A program made the position numbers and the translations under genes. Positions 1 to 5,310 of a stretch of DNA of 5,310 nt are shown here, in pieces. Below the pieces are notes generated by a model that was not told the origin of the DNA, did not search any database, and saw only the letters and a list, made by a program, of their open reading frames with translations. The stretch comes from an uncultured Oscillospiraceae bacterium (lineage in GTDB: Bacteria; Bacillota; Clostridia; Oscillospirales; Oscillospiraceae), in the NCBI GenBank assembly GCA_934623545.1, contig CAKTVN010000129.1, positions 1 through 5,310 of the forward strand. The letters are read 5' to 3'. Positions within the stretch are counted from its first letter, which is position 1, and every line of letters starts with the position of its first letter.

Positions 1-590
1 TCGCAGATGAAGAAAGTACCGGCGATAATATCCGCAATATCTCCGGTATCCGCATCCCGGATGGCCCGGTTCAGGGGCAGACCGTTGATTTTTCCTTCCT
101 CGTTGCAGACAATGCAGACCTGTTCCTCGAAAGGGGAATAGGCTTCAATGTCGCCGCCTACGGTTCGCTGCATGGCATCCAAGGTAGTACCGACTTCTGC
201 AATCCGGGCCAGCTTTCCAGGCTCCACCAGGACCACCTGGATGGTGGGTGACTGGACAACATCGTTGGCAAGCTCCGGCTGAAAAGGGATCTCCTTAAAG
301 CCAATGCTGTCGCAGAAATAAAAGCCTGGTGTGATGCTGGCGGCATCCTCCACCTCCACAACATCCGAAACGGACAGACTGTGACCCTGAAAGCCCTCCG
401 GTCTGCCGGATTGAAAGAGGACAAACACATCCTCCAGATTCCGGCATTTCACATCCCCGGAATAGACCTTATCGTATGCGGCGCAATCCGGCTCCGCGGA
501 TCGCAGCACCTTGCGGACAGCATCCAGGCCCATGAATTTGAGCCGTTGGGTGTCCCGGTTCTGGTTGATTTGATAGATATTGATTTTCAA
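1..590 (-). CDS. YodL-DUF3846 domain protein, 3' end cut by window edge
   Basis: 196 complete codons are visible and the C-terminus lies beyond the left edge. Residues about 3-105 match the YodL domain seen in Firmicutes ICE proteins: an IYQI start, the hallmark GHSLSVSDVV at 69-78, then a GFYFCDSIGFKEIPF strand pair. Residues about 115-196 match DUF3846: VVLVEPGK at 119-126, VGGDIEAYSPF at 144-154, CNEEGKINGLPLNRAIRD at 162-179 and DIIAGTFF at 187-194. The YodL plus DUF3846 pairing is common in conjugative elements, but its biochemical role is not established. I chose the TTG at 590-588 because an AAAGGAGG lies 10 nt upstream, the YodL fold needs these first residues, and TTG overlaps the TGA of the Toprim gene (TTGA), which suggests translational coupling. 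The next in-frame ATG (533-531, residue 20) would cut into the YodL domain. Family assignment is from recognition, not a search. Confidence 0.85.
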   Translation of the reverse strand, partial: MKINIYQINQNRDTQRLKFMGLDAVRKVLRSAEPDCAAYDKVYSGDVKCRNLEDVFVLFQSGRPEGFQGHSLSVSDVVEVEDAASITPGFYFCDSIGFKEIPFQPELANDVVQSPTIQVVLVEPGKLARIAEVGTTLDAMQRTVGGDIEAYSPFEEQVCIVCNEEGKINGLPLNRAIRDADTGDIADIIAGTFFIC

Positions 591-1516
591 CGACTGTATT
601 CCTCCTTTCGCTTCAAGCCGACTCTGATTTTCAGCTGGTCGTTAACATCCTTGCCCCACCTGGGCGGCTCGTCCCAGATTTCATATCGGTCCCGCAGACC
701 GCCCACGATTCCGACTGCTGCACTTCGGCCAATGGAATCATTATCCAGATGGAGCCGCAGAACTTGGATCTCCGGGTGATCTGCCAGATACCGGGACAGT
801 GCCACCGGCACCACGTTCTCCCGCTTGGTGACAAACACTCCTGCAAGGGACAGCAAGTGGTCCTCACGCCAATTCCGGCCCTCGATCAACTCCAGAGTGG
901 CGTAACTTAGCGCGTCAATGGCAGATTCAAAAACATGGACGGTCTGGCTGTTCCCGGGAATGGAGAAGGAATAGTGCTTGTCGCTGCCAGACAGCTCCCC
1001 TTTGTAGTCCCCAACGGTTCCCCGGACATTGCCGTATCGGGGAACGCCTCCCTTGTCATAGCCCAGGAACACGGCACTGTGGTATTTTCTGGATTCAAAG
1101 AGAAGGTCGTTTTCCATGCAGTAGCGGAGAATGACATCATGGATACCCCGGCCTTTCAGGTAGCGGATGACCGCATCGGCGTTGTTATTTCGCTCTGGAA
1201 GCAAAAGCCGTTTGGGTTCTTGCTTTGGAGCCGGTGCGGGAATTGCCTTGGGGAGCGGTTTCCCCTGAATGATTTCCATGGCCTCCAAAAAGGAACAGCC
1301 CCTGACCTTTACAAGATAGTCAAGGGCTGTTTTGCCGCCAATTTGTCGGGAGAACCAGTGCCATTTTCCATTGCTGATTTTGAGAGAATCGTGTTCCTTG
1401 GTGTAGTAGGTATCGCCGGACACCTTTACCAGCTGGTCCGGTTCATAGATTTGGAGGTATGTCAGCAGATCCAGCTGTTTGGCCTGCCGAATGTCCTCCG
1501 GGGTGAAGTAGGCCAT
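587..1516 (-). CDS. DUF3991/Toprim domain protein (primase-like, ICE/plasmid type)
   Basis: A 309-residue protein of the 'DUF3991 and toprim domain-containing' type carried by Firmicutes ICEs and plasmids. The N-terminal part (about 1-85) resembles the DnaG CHC2 zinc-binding domain in layout: DTYYTKEHDSLKI at 35-47, WHWFSRQIGGKTALDYLVKV at 52-71, then SFLEAMEII. The zinc-ligand cysteines and histidine are not present; there is no Cys between residues 1 and 73. DUF3991 covers roughly 110-190 (IRYLKGRGI, YHSAVFLGYD, GTVGDYKGELSGSDK). The Toprim domain follows: the acidic motif ESAIDALS at 197-204 with E197 and D201, then LHLDNDSIGR at 255-264 with D258 and D260 as the DxD pair, and DEPPRWGKDVND at 282-293. 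A nucleic-acid role close to primase or topoisomerase chemistry is inferred, not shown. The start ATG has GGGAGGAG 9 nt upstream, and the gene lies 3 nt after the DUF3848-like stop. Confidence 0.9.
   Translation of the reverse strand: MAYFTPEDIRQAKQLDLLTYLQIYEPDQLVKVSGDTYYTKEHDSLKISNGKWHWFSRQIGGKTALDYLVKVRGCSFLEAMEIIQGKPLPKAIPAPAPKQEPKRLLLPERNNNADAVIRYLKGRGIHDVILRYCMENDLLFESRKYHSAVFLGYDKGGVPRYGNVRGTVGDYKGELSGSDKHYSFSIPGNSQTVHVFESAIDALSYATLELIEGRNWREDHLLSLAGVFVTKRENVVPVALSRYLADHPEIQVLRLHLDNDSIGRSAAVGIVGGLRDRYEIWDEPPRWGKDVNDQLKIRVGLKRKEEYSR
591..608 (-). promoter_or_regulatory. Ribosome binding site deciding the TTG start of the YodL gene
   Basis: On the minus strand AAAGGAGG occupies 608-601, inside the last codons of the Toprim gene, and is followed by 10 nt and then TTG at 590. 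The spacing is slightly long but the anti-SD match is complete. No ATG lies in frame between it and the TTG, so it supports the unusual start. Confidence 0.65.
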
Positions 1517-1519
1517 AGG

Positions 1520-1858
1520 CTATCGCTCCTCCCGGTGAGATTTGGCTTTCGCTGCCTGAATGACCGTATTGGCGCGATTCTCGACAACAGACCAAAGCTC
1601 CTCCATATGCGAACTTTCGTATTTCTCCCATGCCCGAAAAACATCGCTCAGGGGACATGGGGATTTCAGAAGTGCCTGACATTGTTTATCCGTCAGGTTG
1701 TTGTACTCCAGAGACAGCAAAAGATCTTCCCTTGTGGTGTATTCATAGGCATGGTATAGAATTTCCGCTGGAGGTAACGTCAAAAGGTGCTGCCGGTAGT
1801 GTTCCTGTTCGTCAAACATCTTTTGGTAGAGCCGGGTGTTCAGTTCTTGATTGGTGAT
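1520..1858 (-). CDS. DUF3848-like small protein with an atypical start codon
   Basis: A charged, mostly helical protein of about 112 residues. It resembles the DUF3848 family found beside Toprim/DUF3991 genes in Firmicutes mobile elements: N-terminal NQELNTRLYQKM, LPPAEILYHAYEYTTREDLL at about 28-47, and LTDKQCQALLKSPCPLSDVF at 55-74. Function is unknown. The start is a problem. The frame stays open to a GTG at 1897, but that GTG lies in the 3' arm of an intrinsic terminator and would add MLFLYSNGKEVDF, which does not look like the family. An AAAGGAAG at 1874-1867 is followed by 8 nt and then ATC (1858-1856) ACC AAT CAA GAA CTG. An ATG there would give the expected MTNQEL start, so either ATC is used as a rare near-cognate start or a G-to-C change removed the ATG. 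The next in-frame ATG (1819, residue 14) would lose part of the conserved N-terminus. The body of the gene has no frameshift or stop. Confidence 0.75.
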   Translation of the reverse strand: MTNQELNTRLYQKMFDEQEHYRQHLLTLPPAEILYHAYEYTTREDLLLSLEYNNLTDKQCQALLKSPCPLSDVFRAWEKYESSHMEELWSVVENRANTVIQAAKAKSHREER

Positions 1859-1866
1859 AAAATCAA

Positions 1867-1874
1867 CTTCCTTT
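1867..1874 (-). promoter_or_regulatory. Shine-Dalgarno site of the DUF3848-like gene
   Basis: AAAGGAAG on the minus strand, extended to GGAAAGGAAG from 1876, with 8 nt to the in-frame ATC at 1858. A good SD at textbook distance from a non-start codon is the main argument that translation begins, or once began, at 1858 rather than at the GTG at 1897. The TTG that overlaps this site (1865-1863) is out of frame. Confidence 0.55.
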
Positions 1875-1888
1875 CCGTTTGAATATAG

Positions 1889-1917
1889 AAAAAGCACCTG
1901 CCAGTGAAGGCAGATGC
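1889..1917 (-). terminator. Intrinsic terminator after the ATPase gene
   Basis: On the minus strand GCATCTGCC (1917-1909) pairs with GGCAGGTGC (1902-1894) across the 6-nt loop TTCACT. This gives a 9-bp stem with one G-U pair, followed directly by TTTTTCT (1893-1887). On the plus strand no T-run follows the hairpin, so it acts on minus-strand transcription. It begins 38 nt after the ATPase stop codon and lies upstream of the DUF3848-like gene, so it would separate the ATPase transcript from the three genes downstream. Confidence 0.85.
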
Positions 1918-1955
1918 CAATTCTTGGTTTCTATTATTGCGAGTACATCACGGGG

Positions 1956-3350
1956 TCAATCATTTTGCTCAGATGAATGATCACTATATTCCTGTTCTGG
2001 AATATGCGGTGTCCCCTGTTTCAGGTATTCCCTTAAAAGGAATGCGCAGAAGTATGGGAATGTCAGTATCTGATCGTTATAGCCAATGTTTCCCGCTGTC
2101 AACTTGATACCATAAGCAATATCGGGATAGCTTTTACTGGAAATCAGCGTTTTCAACGATTTTGCAGTACCCCGTTTTGCTTTTACTTCAATTGGGATGA
2201 GATTTTGCTGTGTTCGTACAAAGAAGTCTTGCTCAAGGGTAGAATCTTCTTTTTTGTAGTAAAATAGCTGATACCCACTTTTCACCAGGGCCTCGCCCAC
2301 AATGTTCTCATAAAGTGCTCCCTTATATACATTCAGGTTTTTATTGGCCCGCAAATCTTCCTGCGCCTCGTCATCCAGCATTGCCACAAACAATCCAGTA
2401 TCGAAAAAGTAGAGCTTAAATTTGCTGTCATCATAGTTTCCTCGAAGCGGAAGCTCTGGATGATTCAGGCAATAACAAATTTGCACGATCCCGGAATCCC
2501 GCAACCATTCGATACATCCACGGTAATCCTTAAATCTGGCTCCGTGGGCGACTTTTGAAATCTGAAATTTCTTGTTATCCTTCGCCAGCTGATTGGGTAT
2601 CTGCTCAAAGACGTTCAGGATACGCCCCTGGTCCATCCCATCGGCGTATTTGCGAATATCCTCCCGATAATCCTCCAGCAGCTGATGCTGCGTTTCCAAT
2701 GAACCCTCAAATGTTCCCCGCTCGATATACTGCCGAACAACTGCAGGCATACCGCCAAGGATGCAATAGTCCAGAAACAAACCACTGTACAGATTCATTT
2801 CCAGCTGATTGAACGGCTTCAAGGTTTCCATGTGTCGAAGCATATCCCCAATTGTATCTGTGCGATACCCTTTTGCCCACAGGAATTCCTCAAAATCAAG
2901 AGAACTCATGGTGTAGTCTGTTTTATACCCAACGCTGTTGCTTTCAATTTCCCTGTAATTGATTCCGAGCAGGGATCCACTGCATATTACATCAAAGCGG
3001 CCATCGATCTTGAAAAATTTCAGAGACGTGGCAATTGACGCAAAGTCCTGTATTTCGTCAAATATGATGACTATTTTCTCTGGCTGGAACCGTTTAGATG
3101 GATCAATGCGAGAGATATTTTTGATGATGTCTTCTGTCCGATAGCCATCTTCCGTAATCAGTTTATACTTTGGCTCCTCGACAAAGTTGATGTAAATAAC
3201 ACTTTCGTAGTTTTGGGCGGCAAAGCGTCGAATCGATTCCGTTTTACCAACCTGTCGGGGTCCCTTCACGATAAGAGGCTTCCGTTCCGGATTTTTCTTC
3301 CACTCACTCAGGAATAGATCAATTTTTCGTTTCAAGTAGAGTTCGCCCAT
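1956..3350 (-). CDS. AAA_14/DUF4143-type ATP-binding protein
   Basis: About 464 residues, a normal length for the 'ATP-binding protein, DUF4143 domain' family that gut Firmicutes often carry in several copies. In numbering from ATG 3350, the AAA_14-like ATPase occupies about 20-200: Walker A GPRQVGKT at 30-37, Walker B IVIIFDEIQ at 93-101, and a sensor-1-like ICSGSLLG at 122-129. The DUF4143 region follows (about 220-395) with LGGMPAVV at 198-205 and FFDTGLFVAML. Its end resembles a PD-(D/E)XK nuclease core: YENIVGEAL, EQDFFV with D375, and IPIEVKAK with E388 and K390. The cellular role of this family is not settled, and ATP-dependent DNA binding or processing is inference. I prefer ATG 3350 over GTG 3359, because AAAGGAG at 3367-3361 is 10 nt from the ATG but only 1 nt from the GTG. 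The gene has its own promoter and terminator and is clearly AT-richer than its neighbours, so it is probably cargo. Confidence 0.92.
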   Translation of the reverse strand: MGELYLKRKIDLFLSEWKKNPERKPLIVKGPRQVGKTESIRRFAAQNYESVIYINFVEEPKYKLITEDGYRTEDIIKNISRIDPSKRFQPEKIVIIFDEIQDFASIATSLKFFKIDGRFDVICSGSLLGINYREIESNSVGYKTDYTMSSLDFEEFLWAKGYRTDTIGDMLRHMETLKPFNQLEMNLYSGLFLDYCILGGMPAVVRQYIERGTFEGSLETQHQLLEDYREDIRKYADGMDQGRILNVFEQIPNQLAKDNKKFQISKVAHGARFKDYRGCIEWLRDSGIVQICYCLNHPELPLRGNYDDSKFKLYFFDTGLFVAMLDDEAQEDLRANKNLNVYKGALYENIVGEALVKSGYQLFYYKKEDSTLEQDFFVRTQQNLIPIEVKAKRGTAKSLKTLISSKSYPDIAYGIKLTAGNIGYNDQILTFPYFCAFLLREYLKQGTPHIPEQEYSDHSSEQND

Positions 3351-3376
3351 TTGCTTCACGCTCCTTTGTAAAAGAC

Positions 3377-3405
3377 ATTATACAAAATATGGGCGACTTT
3401 ATCAA
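3377..3405 (-). promoter_or_regulatory. Sigma70/sigmaA-type promoter of the ATPase gene
   Basis: Minus-strand -35 TTGATA (3405-3400), a 17-bp spacer, and a perfect -10 TATAAT (3382-3377). Transcription should start near 3370, giving a leader of about 20 nt that carries the AAAGGAG (3367-3361) of the ATPase gene. The -35 box and most of the spacer lie inside the proximal copy of a tandem repeat, so a repeat-binding protein would compete with RNA polymerase. Confidence 0.85.
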
Positions 3406-3448
3406 TAGTATTCACAAAAAATGAGCGACTTTTTCAGAAGTGTTCACA
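3389..3448. repeat. Two-copy tandem repeat, 32-bp period, over the ATPase promoter
   Basis: Copies lie at 3389-3416 and 3421-3448. By eye 23 of 28 positions agree, including a shared GCGACTTT near the start (written on the plus strand) and a shared TTCACA at the end. The copies begin ATGGGCGACTTT and ATGAGCGACTTT. The 32-bp period is close to three helical turns, so both copies present the same DNA face. The proximal copy covers the -35 box and most of the spacer of the ATPase promoter, and the distal one lies just upstream. This arrangement is typical of a double operator or of a duplicated promoter. The distal copy's own -35/-10 equivalents are too degenerate to call a second promoter. Confidence 0.75.
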
Positions 3449-3502
3449 TTTTTACAAAATCAAAGAAAAAGTGACATCTAATTCCCAAAGTAGTGGATTT
3501 GT

Positions 3503-3661
3503 TTACTTGTATAGCTTCAATAGGAGCGTGTTCACATCCTCGGTGGGCAGCCCCCTGGCAATGAGGGCATTACAGAATTGAATGAGGACGTACTTTGCAA
3601 GGCGCAGCTCGGAATCACTCAGGGTTACATAACGCATTTTCTTCTTGGCAAACAGCATCAT
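3503..3661 (-). CDS. Small helical protein of unknown function, downstream of the helicase
   Basis: A 52-residue protein I cannot assign to a named family. It is basic at the start (MMLFAKKKMRYVTLSD), then has a hydrophobic helix region (ELRLAKYVLIQFCNALIARG), then an acidic stretch and a leucine-rich end (TEDVNTLLLKLYK). I see no signal peptide and no clear membrane span. The chosen start has AAAGGAG at 3674-3668 with 6-nt spacing. The frame stays open to another ATG at 3742, which would give 79 residues and a 13-nt overlap with the helicase gene. That ATG has no visible SD, and the extra 27 codons look less GC-biased at third positions than the body. Its place directly after the large helicase suggests a member of the ICE operon. 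It could be a small DNA-binding or accessory protein, but nothing shows this directly. Confidence 0.65.
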   Translation of the reverse strand: MMLFAKKKMRYVTLSDSELRLAKYVLIQFCNALIARGLPTEDVNTLLLKLYK

Positions 3662-3674
3662 GGACAGCTCCTTT
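3662..3674 (-). promoter_or_regulatory. Ribosome binding site deciding the start of the small protein
   Basis: AAAGGAG at 3674-3668, then 6 nt (CTGTCC), then ATG ATG. This favours the 52-residue form over the 79-residue form that starts at 3742 with no visible SD. Confidence 0.65.
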
Positions 3675-3729
3675 GCTTTTTTCTCCCATAATACCGCATT
3701 CCAAGCCGGGTGACAACTGTGTGAAGTAT

Positions 3730-5310
3730 TTACCGCTCCCATCCACGGGATTCTCGCTGGGGCTGGATTTCACCCTCATCCTGCACGCCATCCACGATCT
3801 CATTTTCCCGTTTGTCCATGTTCAGCAGAATATTCAGCTGATCCAGTCGGGCAGATTTCGCTTTCAGCTCCTCCTCTCTGGGGAAGGGCTTCGCCACCTC
3901 CTGTTTGGCGTTTTCCACCTGGATTTCCAGATTTTTCAGCTTCTCCTTGTAGTCCAGCTGCCGTGAGGCCATACTTTCCAGCAGGTTATCCATACGCTGA
4001 ATGTTGCCGAACACATCCGTTCCAAGACCAACTTTGTAGGTCAGCGTGCCCTGCATGGAAATTTTGAACAGCTTTTCAAAGCTGTCAAAGCAGAGTGTCA
4101 GCTTAAATCCTCGGTAAGAACCAAGGGGGACCGGGTCGGCACTGGTCAGGGCATTGCAGGCCTCCAGAATTGCCGTTCCGGCAGTTTTCTTTTCGGTGTA
4201 GGTCTGCCCGCCTATCACCATTGGGCAGAATCCATCCGCGTTTGGCTGGGTTTTGTCTTTCAGTAGAACCATGTCCGCTTCCAGCCCGTCGATCCACTGG
4301 TGCATAGTCGCAATCTCATTGGGGAATTTCCGAATAAGCTGATCTTCCAGGGCATACCGCTGACTCATATGGTTTGCCCGCAGGAGTTTCAGCTTCTGAA
4401 CCTCAATATCCAGGTCCATTTTCTCCTTGATATGGGGATTGCCGGAACACAGTGCCTTGATTTCGGCGTAGCTCAAAGCGGTTTCGTCAATGTCCTCCGC
4501 GCTGCGAACCGGGGATTTGGAGGTCATGATCTGGCCGATGAACTTCTGTTTCCCCTCCACCAGCTGATACAGGTAGCTGTCAAAGGTATTTTCCGTCACA
4601 TAGGTGTAGATGTCTACCTTGGGATTCTCATTGCCCTGGCGAATAATTCGTCCCTCCCGCTGCTGCAAATCCGAGGGCCGCCAGGGACAATCCATGTGGT
4701 GCAAGGCAATCAGTTTCCGCTGAGCGTTGGTCCCGGCCCCCATTTTCTGGGTGGAACCAATTAAAACACGCACTTCGCCGGAGCGCACCTTCCCAAACAA
4801 CTCCTTTTTGGCGGCTTCCGTTTTGGCGTTGTGGATGTAGGCAATCTCGGATTCCGGGATGCCTTTGTCCAGCAGTTTCTTTTTCAGATCGTCATACACA
4901 TTGAACTGCCCGTCATTGTGGGGCGTGGACAGGTCAACAAAAACCATCTGCGTGGACTTTTGCGCCGCCGTCCCCTCCCAGATGTTGTACACATTTTCCG
5001 CACAGACGGCAACCTTTCCCGTATCGCTGTCCGGTAGCATTGGATTGATCAGCCGCTGATCCAGTGCCAGCTTCCGTCCGTCGTTGGTAATGACCAGCAT
5101 ATTGTCCACATTGGAATCCACCTGCTTATTGCGCACCTTTTCTGCCCGCTGGGATAGACTGGCCACGATTTCCTTCTGCTGCTCCGAGGGCTTCAGCACC
5201 ACATTGTGGTATTCCGCCTCCGGCACCGGCAGCTTCAGCATATCCGCCGTCTGAATATCCGCAATTTCCTTGAACATGGACATCAGCTCCGGGAGGTTGT
5301 AGAACTTGGC
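3730..5310 (-). CDS. C-terminal part of giant SNF2/DEAD-type ICE helicase (N-terminus outside window)
   Basis: 526 residues are visible. The frame is open through the right edge (AKFYNLPELMSMFKEIAD), so the Met at 5283 is internal. This closely resembles the C-terminal helicase half of the very large (often 2000 or more residues) helicase/DNA-methylase proteins of Firmicutes conjugative elements. In fragment numbering: NDGRKLALDQRLINP at 76-90, VFVDLSTP at 123-130, FNVYDDLKKKLLDKGIP at 136-152, motif V GSTQKMGAGTN at 185-195, and motif VI QQREGRIIRQGN at 216-227 with its arginine fingers. Next come YVTENTFDSYLYQLVEGKQKF and ALSYAEIKAL. The tail has a charged, probably coiled-coil segment (about 449-499) and a short acidic end. 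ATP-driven translocation on DNA during element transfer or establishment is the family expectation, and methylase activity cannot be judged here. The stop at 3732-3730 is 68 nt before the small protein start. Codon use and GC match genes at the left end of the window, not the ATPase. Confidence 0.92.
   Translation of the reverse strand, partial: AKFYNLPELMSMFKEIADIQTADMLKLPVPEAEYHNVVLKPSEQQKEIVASLSQRAEKVRNKQVDSNVDNMLVITNDGRKLALDQRLINPMLPDSDTGKVAVCAENVYNIWEGTAAQKSTQMVFVDLSTPHNDGQFNVYDDLKKKLLDKGIPESEIAYIHNAKTEAAKKELFGKVRSGEVRVLIGSTQKMGAGTNAQRKLIALHHMDCPWRPSDLQQREGRIIRQGNENPKVDIYTYVTENTFDSYLYQLVEGKQKFIGQIMTSKSPVRSAEDIDETALSYAEIKALCSGNPHIKEKMDLDIEVQKLKLLRANHMSQRYALEDQLIRKFPNEIATMHQWIDGLEADMVLLKDKTQPNADGFCPMVIGGQTYTEKKTAGTAILEACNALTSADPVPLGSYRGFKLTLCFDSFEKLFKISMQGTLTYKVGLGTDVFGNIQRMDNLLESMASRQLDYKEKLKNLEIQVENAKQEVAKPFPREEELKAKSARLDQLNILLNMDKRENEIVDGVQDEGEIQPQRESRGWER

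Larger units (their letters stand above)
3351..3502. other. AT-rich intergenic region upstream of the ATPase
   Basis: The only sizeable non-coding stretch in the window, about 150 bases. It holds the ATPase promoter, the two-copy repeat and the ribosome binding site. Bases 3449-3502, just after the small-protein stop codon, show no convincing terminator hairpin. A short run of T on the minus strand (3470-3466) is not preceded by a clean stem, so the upstream operon may read through into the cassette. Confidence 0.6.

Noticed and set aside
158..430. Minus-strand open frame of 90 codons
   Set aside because: It overlaps the YodL-DUF3846 gene in another frame on the same strand, and only the latter gives a recognisable protein.
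381..779. Plus-strand open frame of 132 codons across the Toprim/YodL junction
   Set aside because: Both genes it opposes match known families. This frame has no SD that I can see and no recognisable protein features.
935..1759. Plus-strand open frame of 274 codons
   Set aside because: It lies antisense to the Toprim and DUF3848-like genes, which have recognisable domains and good ribosome binding sites. Its translation shows no recognisable family.
3389..3474. Two tiny plus-strand frames that begin at the ATGs of the tandem repeat (11 and 17 codons, sharing an M-x-D-F start)
   Set aside because: There is no ribosome binding site upstream of either ATG, and the similarity is fully explained by the DNA repeat.
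3461..3502. Possible terminator after the small protein gene
   Set aside because: AATCC and GGAATT could pair with a mismatch before a short T-run, but the stem is weak, AT-rich and separated from the T-run.
1870..3510. Possible target-site duplication (CTATA followed by AAAC) on the minus strand near 3513 and 1888
   Set aside because: The match is only a few bases with unequal spacing, and one copy lies within the small protein's last codons. It is too short to claim as an insertion scar without an empty-site comparison.
4300..4764. Plus-strand open frame of 154 codons
   Set aside because: It is antisense to the conserved helicase motifs V and VI and is an expected shadow of a GC-rich coding frame.
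1..5310. CRISPR arrays, tRNA or rRNA genes, insertion sequences, riboswitches
   Set aside because: I saw no spaced repeat array, tRNA-like cloverleaf, transposase frame or terminal inverted repeats, and almost all of the window is filled by protein-coding genes.

Overview
The window looks like the conserved accessory/replication module of an integrative and conjugative element (ICE) or large conjugative plasmid from a gut-type Clostridia (Firmicutes/Bacillota; Oscillospirales or Lachnospirales would fit). This placement rests on the recognisable protein families (giant SNF2-type helicase C-terminus, DUF3848-like, DUF3991/Toprim, YodL-DUF3846), on strong AGGAGG-type ribosome binding sites, and on moderately GC-rich flanks. 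No integrase, relaxase or att site lies inside the window, so the element type is inferred. All credible genes are on the minus strand and read from the right edge to the left edge.

In order of transcription the layout is: (1) 5310-3730, the C-terminal 526 residues of a very large helicase/methylase-type ICE protein, with helicase motifs V and VI intact and its N-terminus outside the window; (2) 3661-3503, a small helical protein of unknown function; (3) 3502-3351, an AT-rich intergenic region with a near-consensus sigma70-type promoter and a 32-bp-period tandem repeat that overlaps it; (4) 3350-1956, an AAA_14/DUF4143-type ATP-binding protein with a PD-(D/E)XK-like C-terminal motif; (5) 1917-1889, an intrinsic terminator; (6) 1858-1520, a DUF3848-like protein; (7) 1516-587, a DUF3991/Toprim protein; (8) 590-1, a YodL-DUF3846 protein that runs off the left edge.

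Genes 6-8 are tightly packed (3-nt gap, then a TTGA stop/start overlap) and look like one translationally coupled set. With the helicase and the small protein they would make a typical ICE operon for DNA processing and accessory functions. The ATPase does not fit that operon. It is clearly AT-richer (two hand-counted 60-base lines gave 35-37% GC, against 62-63% for two lines in the flanking genes), it has its own promoter and its own terminator, and it sits between operon genes. It is best read as a self-contained cargo ('moron'-like) cassette inserted into the ICE backbone.

The most interesting points are the tandem repeat over the cassette promoter and the damaged or unusual start of the DUF3848-like gene just after the cassette. 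The only upstream start codon of that gene (GTG) lies in the terminator stem, and the codon at ideal distance from its Shine-Dalgarno sequence is ATC rather than ATG.
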